This document shows positions 26,949 to 37,300 of a stretch of DNA of 64,000 bases, one piece after another. The stretch is from Phosphoribacter sp037046615. Its GTDB lineage: Bacteria > Actinomycetota > Actinomycetes > Actinomycetales > Dermatophilaceae. A program made the position numbers and the translations under genes. The notes under the pieces are model-generated. The model was not told the DNA's origin, did not search any database, and was given only the letters and a program-made list of their open reading frames with translations. Position 1 is the first letter of the stretch. Each line of letters opens with the position of its first letter. The stretch spans positions 66,873-130,872 of the forward strand of contig JBAOHD010000019.1 of assembly GCA_037046615.1 (NCBI GenBank). The letters are read 5' to 3'.

Positions 26949-28532
26949 ATGCTCGACGCCACCCTCACCGCCACCCTGAAGACCTATCTCGAACGGGTGA
27001 CCTTCCCCATCGAGCTTGAAGCCAGCCTCGACGACGGCGCCGTGTCGGCTCAGACGCGTGAGCTGCTCGCCGAGATCGCAGCACTGTCGGACAAGATCAC
27101 GGTGACCGCCGGCGACGACGCGCGCAAGCCGTCGTTTGCGATCAAGCGGGTCGACTCCGACATCGCCGTCCGGTTTGCCGGGGTGCCGCTTGGGCACGAG
27201 TTCACGTCGCTCGTGCTGGCCCTCCTGCAGGTCGGTGGGGTCGCGCCGAAGGTCTCCGACGAGGTGGCCGAGGCGGTGCGCAACCTCCCCGGGGAGCACC
27301 ACTTCGAGACCTACATGTCGCTCACGTGTCAAAACTGCCCGGACGTCGTCCAGGCGCTCAACGCCATGAGCGTGCTCAACCCGCGGATCAGCCATGTCGC
27401 CATCGAGGGCGGCGCCTTCCAGGATGAGGTCGCCGAGCGCAAGGTGCTGGCGGTGCCGACCGTCTACCGCAACGGCGAGGTGTTCGGCCAAGGTCGGATG
27501 ACCCTCGAAGAGATCGTCCGCAAGCTCGACTCCGGAGCCGAGGCTCGTGAGGCGGCTCGGCTGGCCGAGATGGAGCCGTTCGACGTCCTCGTCGTCGGCG
27601 GCGGCCCCGCGGGGGCTACGGCCGCGATCTACGCCTCCCGTAAGGGGATCCGCACCGGCATGGTCGTCGAGCGTTTCGGCGGCCAGGTCATGGACACGAT
27701 GTCGATCGAGAACTTCGTCTCCGTGCAGCACACCGAAGGCCCGAAGTTGGCGGCTGCGCTCGAGGAACACGTGCGGTCCTACGAGGTCGAGGTCATGGAA
27801 TATCAGGAGGCCACCGCGCTGGTGCCCGCTGCGGAGCCCGGCGGGCTCGCGACCGTCACCCTCGCCAATGGCGCTGCGCTGCAGGCCCGTTCGGTTGTCG
27901 TCTCGACCGGGGCCCGCTGGCGCGAGATGGGTGTGCCGGGCGAGCAGGAATACCGCAACAAGGGCGTCACCTTCTGCCCGCACTGTGACGGGCCGCTGTT
28001 CAAGGGCAAGCGGGTCGCCGTCGTCGGCGGTGGCAACTCGGGCATCGAGGCCGCGATCGACCTGGCCGGGGTCGTCGGTCACGTGACGGTGATCGAGTTC
28101 CTCGACGAACTGCGCGCCGACGCAGTCCTGCAGCGCAAGCTGCGGAGCCTGCCCAATGTCGAGGTCATCCTGGGCGCCCGGACGACCGAGGTCCTCGGTG
28201 ACGGCGAGCAGGTCACCGGACTCGACTACGAGGAGCGGGCCACGGGGACGATCAAGCACGTGGATCTCCAGGGTGTCTTCGTCCAGATCGGCCTGCTGCC
28301 CAACACCGAGTGGCTCGGCGACGCGCTCACGCTGTCGCCCCGCAAGGAGGTCGTCATCGACGAGCGCGGCGCGACGTCGGCGCATGGCATCTTCGCTGCA
28401 GGCGACTGCACGACCGTGCCGTTTAAGCAGATCGTCATCAGCCTCGGGGCCGGCGCCACTGCGGCGCTGAGCGCCTTCGACCACCTCATCCGCACGAGCG
28501 CACCGGCCGAGGAGACTGTCGCCGTCTCATGA
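26949..28532 (+). CDS. ahpF: Alkyl hydroperoxide reductase subunit F
   Basis: A 527-residue flavoprotein disulfide reductase; ATG at 26949 gives the family N-terminus LDATLTATLKTYLERVTFP. N-terminal tandem thioredoxin folds carry CQNC near residue 128. The FAD domain opens with VVGGGPAGATAAIYA near 218, the redox motif is CPHCDGP near 344 and the NAD(P)H-binding motif is VVGGGNSGIEAA near 358. It transfers electrons from NADH to AhpC. ATGA overlap with oxyR. Confidence 0.97.
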   Translation: MLDATLTATLKTYLERVTFPIELEASLDDGAVSAQTRELLAEIAALSDKITVTAGDDARKPSFAIKRVDSDIAVRFAGVPLGHEFTSLVLALLQVGGVAPKVSDEVAEAVRNLPGEHHFETYMSLTCQNCPDVVQALNAMSVLNPRISHVAIEGGAFQDEVAERKVLAVPTVYRNGEVFGQGRMTLEEIVRKLDSGAEAREAARLAEMEPFDVLVVGGGPAGATAAIYASRKGIRTGMVVERFGGQVMDTMSIENFVSVQHTEGPKLAAALEEHVRSYEVEVMEYQEATALVPAAEPGGLATVTLANGAALQARSVVVSTGARWREMGVPGEQEYRNKGVTFCPHCDGPLFKGKRVAVVGGGNSGIEAAIDLAGVVGHVTVIEFLDELRADAVLQRKLRSLPNVEVILGARTTEVLGDGEQVTGLDYEERATGTIKHVDLQGVFVQIGLLPNTEWLGDALTLSPRKEVVIDERGATSAHGIFAAGDCTTVPFKQIVISLGAGATAALSAFDHLIRTSAPAEETVAVS

Positions 28533-29436
28533 ACCTCCGGGACCTGCAATACCTCGTCGCGCTGGCTGACCACCGCCACTTCGGCCGGGCGGCCGAGTCG
28601 TGCTTCGTCAGCCAGCCGACGTTGTCCACGCAGGTGAAAAAGCTCGAGACCGAGCTCGGGGCCGAGCTGCTCGAACGCACGCCTCGGGCGGTGCTCCTCA
28701 CGGCCGTGGGGGAGCAGGTCGTCGCTCACGCCCGGGTCGTGCTCTCCGAGGCCGACGCCATCCGTGGCGTCGCCCGGCACGCACATGATCCCCGGGCCGG
28801 CGAGCTACGCCTCGGGGCCTTCCCGACGATCGCCCCCTATCTCTTCCCCACATCGTGCCGACGCTGCGGGCGCGCCTGCCCGATCTCGCGTTGCTGCTGG
28901 CGGAAGAAAAATCGGCCGTGCTGGTCGAGCAACTACGCACCGGTCGGCTCGATGCGGCCGTCCTCGCCCTGCCGGTCGACGACGACACGCTCCACACCGA
29001 GGTGCTCTTCCGCGAAGACTTCGTGCTGGCTGTCCCCACGACCCACCCGCTCGCCGAGGGTGACGAGCCACTGGGCACCGATGTCCTTGCAGGAGAACGA
29101 GTCCTCCTGCTGACGGAGGGTCATTGCCTGCGTGACCAGGCGCTGGCGATCTGCCAACTCGCCGGTGTCGAAGAGCGGGACGGCTTCCGCGCGACGAGCC
29201 TGGAGACCTTGCGCAACCTCGTCGCCGCCGGTGCCGGGGTGACGCTGCTGCCGATGCTCGCGGTCCGCCCGCCCGTCGCGGCGTCCCCGGCGGTCACGCT
29301 GCGCACCTTCGCCGCCCCGGCGCCTCACCGCGACATCGCCCTCGTGTGGCGTCGCACGAGTGTGTTCCGCGACCTGCTGCCCGAGGTCGCGCAGGCGGTG
29401 CGCGCCCTGCCAGCCGGCATCGTCAGCCTGCTGTAA
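28529..29436 (+). CDS. oxyR: Hydrogen peroxide-sensing LysR-type regulator OxyR (one missing base)
   Basis: A LysR-type activator; the N-terminal winged helix reads NLRDLQYLVALADHRHFGRAAE. The sensor domain contains both redox cysteines in GHCLRDQALAIC (C199/C208 equivalents), which identifies OxyR. The first 107 residues and the rest lie in different frames; restoring one C in the C-run at about 28846-28850 (PYLFPHIVPTLRAR) joins them into about 303 residues, normal length. It probably regulates the ahpC promoter upstream and forms an operon with ahpCF. Confidence 0.93.
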
Positions 29437-29509
29437 GCCGCCGCTCCCGAGTGCATCGGCCGCCCGCGATTTGGGTGGCTTCACCGTGGCACCGTAGGAT
29501 GATCCTCGA

Positions 29510-29712
29510 CCAATGACCGCCGGTCGTCTTTCCGCCACCTGGGGGAGAGACCGAAGGTCCCGCACCACGCGGGCGACCTGCGCAGGACACGTGCTTCACG
29601 GCATACAGGATGGTTTGTCACTCTGTATGCCGTCCCCAGCCCCGTGCGCCTGCGCCGGGGCTGCTCTCGTGTCAGGGCCTCTTCGCCGGCGCAACGCTAC
29701 GCAAAGGAGGCC
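29510..29712 (+). promoter_or_regulatory. rplJL leader (L10-leader-type region) with attenuator-like hairpin
   Basis: The 278 bases between oxyR and rplJ hold no ORF. GGGGGAGAGACCGAAGGTCC at about 29540 and the following CGCGGGCGACCTGCGCAGG resemble the L10-binding leader seen upstream of rplJ in actinobacteria. A hairpin of inverted GTATGCCG motifs follows (ACGGCATACAG, 29598-29608, against its complement ending at 29633; 11-bp stem). Binding of L10-L12 to such leaders represses rplJL. I infer this from position and sequence resemblance; I did not fold it. Confidence 0.55.
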
Positions 29713-29714
29713 CG

Positions 29715-30368
29715 ATGGCTACCGCCGCCAAGGCAGCAACCATCGCCGAGCTCGCGGACAACTTCCGCAACTCGGGTGCGGCCGTGCTCACCGAATACCG
29801 CGGACTGTCGGTGAAGCAGCTCACCGAGCTGCGGACGTCCATTCGCGAGCACGCGACCTACGCCGTGGTGAAGAACACCCTCACTGAGCTGGCAGCCAAG
29901 GAGGCCGGAGTCTCGGCCTTCGACGGCCAGTTCACCGGCCCCTCGGCCATCGTCTTCGTCACGGGTGACGCGGTCGAGACGGCCAAGAAGCTGCGGGACT
30001 TCGCCAAGGCTCACCCCCTGCTCGTCATCAAGTCCGGCATGCTCGACGGCAAGCCGTTGTCTGCCGACGACATCAAGAAGCTCGCGGACCTCGAGTCCCG
30101 CGAGGTTCTCCTCGCCAAGCTGGCTGGGGCCCTCCAGGCCTCGCTCAGCAAGGCTGTCTACCTGTTCGCGGCCCCGCTTTCGCAGGCTGCGCGCACGGTC
30201 GACGCCCTGCGCGCCAAGGTTGCGGAGTCCGGCCCGGTGGCCGACGCCCCGCAGGACTCGGTGCCGCAGGACGCTGCTCCCCAGGATGCAGCACCGCAGG
30301 ACAGCGAGTCTGCCGATGTGCAGGACGCAACCCCCCAAGACGTCGCCACGGGTGGCGACCAGGCCTGA
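29715..30368 (+). CDS. rplJ: 50S ribosomal protein L10 with repetitive acidic tail
   Basis: A 217-residue L10; ATG at 29715 with AAAGGAGG upstream. The family region (AELADNFRNSGAAVLTEYRGLSV to about residue 175) is normal and ends with the helices that bind L7/L12 dimers. A tail of about 35 residues follows, built from PQD-containing repeats (APQDSVPQDAAPQD). Most L10 proteins are about 165-180 residues, so the tail is an extension seen only in some actinobacteria. Confidence 0.97.
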   Translation: MATAAKAATIAELADNFRNSGAAVLTEYRGLSVKQLTELRTSIREHATYAVVKNTLTELAAKEAGVSAFDGQFTGPSAIVFVTGDAVETAKKLRDFAKAHPLLVIKSGMLDGKPLSADDIKKLADLESREVLLAKLAGALQASLSKAVYLFAAPLSQAARTVDALRAKVAESGPVADAPQDSVPQDAAPQDAAPQDSESADVQDATPQDVATGGDQA

Positions 30369-30433
30369 GCCTCGGCTCGGACCGATCCATCACACACGCC
30401 ACTCACGGCACAGATTAGGAAGGAACGCCTCAC

Positions 30434-30823
30434 ATGGCGAAGCTCAGCACCGAAGAGCTCCTTGACGCTTTCAAGGAGATGACCCTGATCGAGCTCTCCG
30501 AGTTCGTCAAGCAGTTCGAAGAGACCTTCGGGGTCACCGCGGCCGCTCCGGTTGCCGTGGCCGCTGCCGGCGCCCCCGCCGGTGGCGACGCCGCCCCGGC
30601 CGAGGAAGAGAAGGACGAGTTCGACGTCGTCCTCGTCGCCGCTGGCGACAAGAAGATCCAGGTCATCAAGGAGGTCCGCGCCCTCACGTCGCTCGGCCTC
30701 AAGGAGGCCAAGGACCTCGTCGACGGCGCCCCCAAGCCCGTCCTCGAGAAGGTCGACAAGGCTGCGGCCGACAAGGCCAAGGAGCAGCTCGAGAGCGCCG
30801 GCGCCACCGTCGAGCTCAAGTAA
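30434..30823 (+). CDS. rplL: 50S ribosomal protein L7/L12
   Basis: A 129-residue L7/L12; N-terminal dimerisation helix pair (LSTEELLDAFKEMTLIELSEFV), Ala/Pro hinge, C-terminal factor-binding domain (KIQVIKEVRALTSLGLKEAKDLVDGAPK). AGGAAGGA lies upstream. Forms the stalk that recruits translation factors. Confidence 0.98.
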   Translation: MAKLSTEELLDAFKEMTLIELSEFVKQFEETFGVTAAAPVAVAAAGAPAGGDAAPAEEEKDEFDVVLVAAGDKKIQVIKEVRALTSLGLKEAKDLVDGAPKPVLEKVDKAAADKAKEQLESAGATVELK

Positions 30824-30842
30824 TCTCACGCACCACCACGCT

Positions 30843-30878
30843 CGAGAGCCCCACCGCGCATCCGCGGTGGGGCTCTCG
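30843..30878 (+). terminator. Terminator after rplL
   Basis: A perfect 16-bp stem (CGAGAGCCCCACCGCG and its complement) with a 4-base loop, 20 bases after the rplL stop, between convergent rplL and the glycolate-oxidase genes. Confidence 0.9.
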
Positions 30879-30893
30879 CGCGTCCGCAGACAG

Positions 30894-31996
30894 TTACAGG
30901 GCAAGCTCCAAGAGCTCGGCGAGGTGGATGACCTTGACGCGCAGCTTCGCTCGCCTGACACCGGAGACGAGTTGCCGGTGGCACACGACGTTGAGCGAGA
31001 CGAGGTAGTCCAGATCAAGGTCGCGGGCCTGCTCGATGGTCGGCGCTAAGACCTGCTTGCTCATCGCGGGTTGGAGCATCGAATACGTCCCGGCGCCTCC
31101 GCAGCACGTGCCGGCAGAGGGCATGTCGACGTAGTCGGCCACCTTGGCGATGAGGGCGCGGGGCTGAGCCGTGACGCCCATGCCGTTGCGCAGCTGACAC
31201 GAGTCCTTGAGCCCGACCCGAGCCGTCCGTCCTCCGACCCGGATCGTGCGCAGGGGCGGCATACTCCCCGGATCCGCAGCTCCATCGAGCGGCGAGGAAC
31301 TGCGAGAGCTCCTGCACTCGCCCGTGCCCGAGCTGGTGGTCGAGGTATGCCGCGCACCCACCCGACGTCGACACGATCGTGCCGGGCATGGCGTCTCCGA
31401 GCGCGGCCGCCATCCGCGCCGCCTCCACCGAGTTGCCGTTGTGCGCGTGCAGGGCCCCGCAGCAGCCCTGTCCGGACGGGACGTCGGCGTCGGGGATGAG
31501 CCGCAGGACTGCCTTGCTCACCTTGGGATACAGGGAGCGTTCGAGACAGCCGAGCATGAGATGAGGCCGCCCGGGGTCGGCCGCGCCGGTCTGCCTGGCC
31601 GCCAGCCTCACGAGGCCGCCGGCGATCAACGCCGGCGTGATGCCGCACCCCGGCGCGCAGTCCGCCCGCCACGAGCGGCGTATGCCGCCCGCGCCACTGA
31701 TGATCTCGCCACTGCTCGAGCAGCTCGCCGTATTTGACCCCAGCCGGGCAGACCGTCTCGCACGCTCGGCAGCCGAGACACAACCCCGCCTGCTCTTGCA
31801 GAGTCGGGTCATCCTCATCGAGTCGGCCCTCTTCCAACGCCCGCATGAGAGTGATTCGCCCACGGGGAGAGGAGTTTTCGAGCTTGGTGGCGGCATACGT
31901 CGGGCATGCCGGCAGGCAGAAGCCGCACGAGATGCAGGCCGCGAGCAGGTCCTTGTCGAAGATTCCGCGCGACTGCGGCGCGGGGTCTGCCGTCAT
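30894..31996 (-). CDS. glcF: Glycolate oxidase iron-sulfur subunit (GlcF/LutA-type), with two extra bases
   Basis: The protein opens with two 4Fe-4S clusters (CISCGFCLPACP near residue 18 and CLGCRACETVCP near residue 73), then two CCG-type domains (GCCGALHAHNG and TCCGGAGTYSMLQP) that bind further cofactors. This is the layout of GlcF and related (S)-2-hydroxy-acid oxidase subunits. Three frames join if one base is removed near 31675 (between GGG and GGC) and one near 31265, giving about 366 residues. It overlaps glcD as ATGA. With GlcD it oxidises glycolate or D-lactate and passes electrons to the respiratory chain. Confidence 0.88.
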
Positions 31997-33441
31997 GACC
32001 CGAGCTTGCCGGGATTAAGGATGCCGGCCGGGTCGAAGGCGGCCTTGAGTCGCCGCAGGAGCGCCATCTGGTCGGCGCCGAGGCGACGCTCGAGGTAGGG
32101 CCGTTTGGCCGCGCCCACCCCGTGCTCGCCCGTGATCGTGCCGCCGAGCTCGATGGCGGCGTCGAAGACGTCGCTGAAGGCCGCCTCGGCCCGGTGCCGG
32201 GCGTCGCCGTCGTCGGGGTCGAAGACGATCGTCGGGTGGAGGTTGCCGTCTCCGGCATGGCCGAAGGTCGCGCACACGACATCGTGGCGCGCGGCGATCG
32301 CGTCGATCCGGTCGACCATGTCGGCGAGGCGTGGCCGAGGCACGGTGGCGTCTTCGAGCATCGTGATCGGCGCCAGTCGCGCGAGCGCGGGCAAGGAGCA
32401 GCGACGCGCGGTGAGGAGAGCGTCCGACTCGGCAATGTCGCGAGCCATCGTCACGCCGCGAGCGCCGACGCGCTCGCACGTGCCCGCCATGAGTGACAGG
32501 GACCGCTCGACCGCCTCGGCGGTGCCGTCGTCGCCGAAAAGCAGGAGGGCTCCGGCCTGTCGGTCGAGCCCGAGCCGGGCGAAGTCCTCGACAGCGTTGA
32601 TGCACCGGTTGTCGAGGAACTCCAGGGTTGCCGGCACGATCCCGTCGTGGATGACGCCGGCGACCGCGCGGGAGGCGTCTGCGAGGCTGTCGAAATACGC
32701 CACCCCCGTGCGGGCAACGGCTGGCATCGGCAACAGAGCCACGGTCACCTCGGTGATGACCGCGAGGGTGCCTTCAGACCCGGTCAGGAGCCGCGTGAGG
32801 TCATAACCCGCGACGTCCTTCCACAGCCGACCGCCGGTGCGGATGATCTCGCCGGTGGGCAACACCGCCTCGAGGCCGAGGACGTAGTTGCGGGTCACGC
32901 CGTACTTCAGCCCGCGCAGACCACCCGCGCACATCGCGACATTGCCCGCCACGGTGGACACCGTCCGCGACCCCGGGTCGGGCGCGTAGAGCAGCCCCTG
33001 CGCGGCACAGGCGTCGGCGAGTTCGGCCGTGGTGACGCCGGCCTCGACGACCGCGAGGAGTTCGTCACCGCTGATCTCCTTGAGGGCCGTCATCCGGGTC
33101 AGGACCAGGACGATCCCGCCGTGCTCGGGGATGGTGGCCGCGGCCAGGTTGGAGCCTGCTCCCCGTGGCGTGACCGGTATGCCGTGCTCGGTCGCCAACC
33201 GCAGCACGGCCGACACCTCGCCGGTCGTCGCCGGGAGCACCACACAGCCGGGGCGTGCTCGGAAGAGGGGAGTGGCGTCTCGGGCGAAGGGCTCGACATC
33301 GCCGTCGCTGACCAGAACGTGCTCGCCGCCGACGATCGAGCGCACGTGATCGAGGATGTCGGGTGGGACCGGGCGCCCGGCCGCGCTGGGCAGGGTGGTC
33401 GTGCGGACGGCATACCTCGGTGTGGTGAGCGGACCTGACAC
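31993..33441 (-). CDS. glcD: FAD-linked (glycolate/D-lactate) oxidase subunit GlcD
   Basis: A 482-residue FAD-binding PCMH-type oxidase. FAD-binding domain: VLPATTGEVSAVLRLATEHGIPVTPRGAGSNL, PDPGSRTVSTVAGNVAMCAGGLRGLKYG and LTGSEGTLAVITE; C-terminal FAD-oxidase domain with FGHAGDGNLHPTI and TGEHGVGAAKRPYL. Substrate is glycolate or D-lactate; the iron-sulfur partner is encoded immediately downstream. Lies on the opposite strand within the rplL-rpoB interval, an unusual place. Confidence 0.92.
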   Translation of the reverse strand: MSGPLTTPRYAVRTTTLPSAAGRPVPPDILDHVRSIVGGEHVLVSDGDVEPFARDATPLFRARPGCVVLPATTGEVSAVLRLATEHGIPVTPRGAGSNLAAATIPEHGGIVLVLTRMTALKEISGDELLAVVEAGVTTAELADACAAQGLLYAPDPGSRTVSTVAGNVAMCAGGLRGLKYGVTRNYVLGLEAVLPTGEIIRTGGRLWKDVAGYDLTRLLTGSEGTLAVITEVTVALLPMPAVARTGVAYFDSLADASRAVAGVIHDGIVPATLEFLDNRCINAVEDFARLGLDRQAGALLLFGDDGTAEAVERSLSLMAGTCERVGARGVTMARDIAESDALLTARRCSLPALARLAPITMLEDATVPRPRLADMVDRIDAIAARHDVVCATFGHAGDGNLHPTIVFDPDDGDARHRAEAAFSDVFDAAIELGGTITGEHGVGAAKRPYLERRLGADQMALLRRLKAAFDPAGILNPGKLGS

Positions 33442-33519
33442 GAGCGGCTCCCTTCAGGAGCGAGCAGCGGGCACTGGCCCATCCTGACTCCCGTGCCCCG
33501 CGGCGTCTAGAGGGGCGGG

Positions 33520-34011
33520 CTAGTCCGGCGAGCGATAGCGCACCGTGACCATGACGACGATCTGGACCAGCAGCAGCACGATGCACCCCACGGCCACGGC
33601 GGTCACCCAGTCCGGCATCGTGCGGCTGCCGTGGGCGATGGCCGTCGTCCCCAGCGTGAGCGCCGCGAGCATGGTCGAGGTGAGCGTGCCCACGGCATAC
33701 AGATCCGTGGCGACCCGCGAGCGCAGTTGCGCCTCATGCGCGGGCAGCCAGCGCTGCTTGTGGGGGACGTTGACGAAGTCGAGCGACATCGACCGACCGA
33801 TGCCCCGGGCCAACACGCCCATCATGAGCGCCGAGCCCAGCCCCAACGCAAGGGCGGCGAGCAGGCCGCCCTTCGAGCCCCAGTCGGTCGGCTCGCCGGA
33901 CAAACCCACCTGCATCGGGACCTCCTCGGGGAGGGTCCACGCGGCATACCCGAAGGTCGCCACGAGCGCCGCCGTGCTCATCCACCACAGGACGCGGACG
34001 AGATCTGCCAT
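33520..34011 (-). CDS. DUF1648-domain membrane protein
   Basis: A 163-residue membrane protein; ATG at 34011 is chosen because the first membrane segment (VLWWMSTAALVATFGYAAW) begins there. Then comes the DUF1648 pattern, LPEEVPMQVGLSGEPTDWGSKGG, and three further segments. The domain also occurs in SdpI-type immunity proteins, but this short version has no adjacent toxin. Function unknown. It diverges from rpoB. Confidence 0.75.
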   Translation of the reverse strand: MADLVRVLWWMSTAALVATFGYAAWTLPEEVPMQVGLSGEPTDWGSKGGLLAALALGLGSALMMGVLARGIGRSMSLDFVNVPHKQRWLPAHEAQLRSRVATDLYAVGTLTSTMLAALTLGTTAIAHGSRTMPDWVTAVAVGCIVLLLVQIVVMVTVRYRSPD

Positions 34012-34192
34012 ACCCGCCAGCGTATGCCGCCCGCCGGCTCGGCGCGCGTGCTGCGACTGCGCGCGACACACCGTCGCGTGACTCGCCTTGACGCACAGCG
34101 GTATCCAGGTCATCCTTTTGCCCATCGAGTCTGCGCCCGTGGTGTTCGCTGAGCAATCGCACCCCGCGGAGAGCGGCAGGATTTGACTCGAC

Positions 34193-34222
34193 TGGACAGT
34201 CATGCCTTGTTTCGTCTAGGCT
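34193..34222 (+). promoter_or_regulatory. Possible rpoB promoter
   Basis: TGGACA (34193-34198) and TAGGCT (34217-34222) with an 18-base spacer, in a locally AT-richer stretch 150 bases before rpoB. The rplJL terminator and the opposing glcDF genes mean rpoBC need a promoter of their own, which supports the assignment. Confidence 0.4.
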
Positions 34223-34371
34223 CCTACTTTGCGCTGCCCCTGCGCTGCCCCCGTCCCGATGCGTCGCTCCTTCCTCGTGCCCCAGGTACGACCGAGCTAT
34301 GCGGCGGAGATGAGAGCGGCGCACGCCCGGCAGTGCGTCGACCAGACAGCACGCCTGTGGAAGGACCCCCG

Positions 34372-37300
34372 TTGGCACTCTCGCGCAACGTGTCCCAGAA
34401 CGTCACCACCGCACGGACGGCCTCTGGCCGGCTGAGCTTCGCCCAGATCCACGAGCCCCTGGAAGTCCCGGATCTGTTGGCCCTCCAAACCGAGAGCTTC
34501 GACTGGTTGCTCGGCAACGAGCGGTGGCAGGCGCGGGTCGCCGCCGCCAAGGCTGAGGGTCGCACCGACGTCCCCGACCGCTCGGGTCTCGAGGAGATCT
34601 TCGAGGAGATCTCCCCGATCGAGGACTTCTCCGGGTCGATGTCCCTGTCGTTCCGGGATCACCGCTTCGAGGAGACGCGCAAGACCATCGAGTCCTGCAA
34701 GGAGCGCGACCAGACCTACGACGCGCCCCTGTTCGTCACCGCGGAGTTCATGAACACCAACACCGGTGAGATCAAGAGCCAGACGGTCTTCATGGGCGAC
34801 TTCCCGCTCATGACCGAGCGCGGCACCTTCATCATCAACGGCACCGAGCGGGTCGTCGTCTCCCAGCTCGTCCGCAGCCCGGGCGCCTACTTCGAGCGCA
34901 CCCCCGACAAGACGTCCGACAAGGACATCTACACCGCCAAGCTCATCCCGAGCCGGGGCGCGTGGTTGGAGTTCGAGATCGACAAGCGCGACATGGTCGG
35001 CGTCCGCGTCGACCGCAAGCGCAAGCAGTCGGTCACCGTGCTGCTCAAGGCGCTCGGCTGGACCAACGACCAGATCCTCGAGCACTTCGGTGACTACGAG
35101 TCGATGCGCCTCACCCTGGAAAAGGACCACACCCAGGGCCAGGACGACGCGCTGCTGGACATCTATCGCAAGCTGCGTCCGGGCGAACCCCCGACCAAGG
35201 AGGCCGCGCAGACTCTGCTCGACAACCTCTACTTCAACCCCAAGCGCTACGACCTGGCCAAGGTCGGTCGTTACAAGCTGGGCAAGAAGCTCGGTGTCGA
35301 GGCCCCGCTGTCGGCCTCCACGTTGTCGATCGACGACATCGTCGCGACGATCCACTACATCGTGGCGCTGCACGCCGGCGAGCAGACGATCAAGGGCCGC
35401 CGCGGCGGCGAAGACGTCGACCTGCCGGTGTCGACCGATGACATCGACCACTTCGGCAACCGTCGCCTGCGCAGCGTCGGCGAGCTCATCCAAAACCAGG
35501 TCCGCACCGGCCTGTCCCGGATGGAGCGGGTCGTCCGCGAGCGCATGACGACCCAGGACGTCGAGGCCATCACGCCTCAGACGCTCATCAACATCCGCCC
35601 GGTCGTCGCGTCGATCCGCGAGTTCTTCGGCACCAGCCAGCTCTCGCAGTTCATGGACCAAAACAACCCGCTGTCGGGTCTGACCCACAAGCGTCGGCTC
35701 TCGGCGCTCGGCCCGGGTGGTCTCTCGCGTGACCGCGCAGGCATGGAGGTCCGTGACGTCCACTCGAGTCACTACGGCCGCATGTGCCCGATCGAGACGC
35801 CTGAAGGTCCCAACATCGGCCTCATCGGCTCGCTCGCGTCCTACGGCCGGATCAACGCCTTCGGGTTTGTCGAGACGCCCTACCGCAAGGTCGTCGACGG
35901 CCGCGTCACCGACGAGGTCCACTACCTCTCGGCCGACGAGGAAGACCTCTTCGTCAAGGCGCAGGCCAACGCCGGTCTCAAGGCCGACGGCACCTTCGCC
36001 GAGGAGCGCGTCCTCGTCCGCACCAAGGGTGGCGAGCTCGAATACGTCCCCGGCGCCGACGTCGACTACATGGACGTCTCGGCTCGTCAGATGGTGTCCG
36101 CGGCCACCGCGCTCATCCCGTTCCTCGAGCACGACGACGCCAACCGTGCGCTCATGGGCTCCAACATGCAGCGTCAGGCGGTGCCGCTGGTCAAGAGCGA
36201 GGCACCCCTGGTCGGCACGGGCATGGAATACCGCGCGGCCATCGACTCCGGTGACGTCGTCATCGCCGAGGCTGCCGGTGTCGTCACCGAGGTCTCTGCC
36301 GATCTCGTGACGGTCGCCCAGGACGACGGCACCAACCGCACCTACCGGATCGCGAAGTTCAAGCGCTCCAACCAGGGCAACTGCTACAACCAGGTGGTCC
36401 TCATCAACGAGGGTGACCGCGTCGAGAAGGGCGCCGTCATCGCCGACGGTCCCGCGACCGACGGTGGCGAGATGGCCCTCGGGCGCAACCTGCTCGTGGC
36501 GTTCATGCCGTGGGAAGGCCACAACTACGAGGACGCGATCATCCTCTCCCAGCGGTCTGGTGCAGGACGACGTCCTCTCCTCGATCCACATCGAGGAGCA
36601 CGAGGTCGACGCCCGCGACACCAAGCTGGGCCCGGAGGAGATCACCCGCGACATCCCCAACGTCTCCGAAGAGGTCCTCGCCGACCTCGACGAGCGCGGG
36701 ATCATCCGCATCGGCGCCGAGGTCCGCGACGGCGACCTGCTCGTCGGCAAGGTCACGCCCAAGGGTGAGACCGAGCTGACCCCGGAGGAGCGCCTCCTGC
36801 GCGCGATCTTCGGTGAGAAGGCTCGCGAGGTCCGCGACACCTCCCTCAAGGTGCCCCACGGCGAGACCGGCACGGTCATCGACGTCGCGCGTCTTCGAGC
36901 AAGGAGGACGGCGACGACCTGCCTCCCGGCGTCAACCAGCTCGTGCGGGTCTACGTCGCCAACCGGCGCAAGATCACCGACGGTGACAAGCTCGCCGGCC
37001 GTCACGGCAACAAGGGCGTCATCTCCAAGATCCTCCCGATCGAGGACATGCCCTTCCTCGAGGACGGCACGCCGGTCGACGTCGTGCTCAACCCGCTCGG
37101 TGTCCCCGGCCGCATGAACGTCGGTCAGATCCTCGAGCTGCACCTCGGCTGGGCCGCGTCGCCGTGGCTGGAAGATCGAGGGCACGCCCAACTGGGCGAT
37201 GGCCATCCCCAAGGACAACCACGAGGCGCCTCCCGGCACCCGCGTCGCGAGCCCCGTCTTCGACGGTGCCCGTGAGGACGTCATCACCGGCCTGCTCGAC

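Noticed and set aside
33520..34203. A longer start (34203) for the DUF1648 protein
   Set aside because: The extra 64 residues cover the rpoB promoter region and lack conserved or hydrophobic character; the ATG at 34011 begins directly before the first membrane segment.
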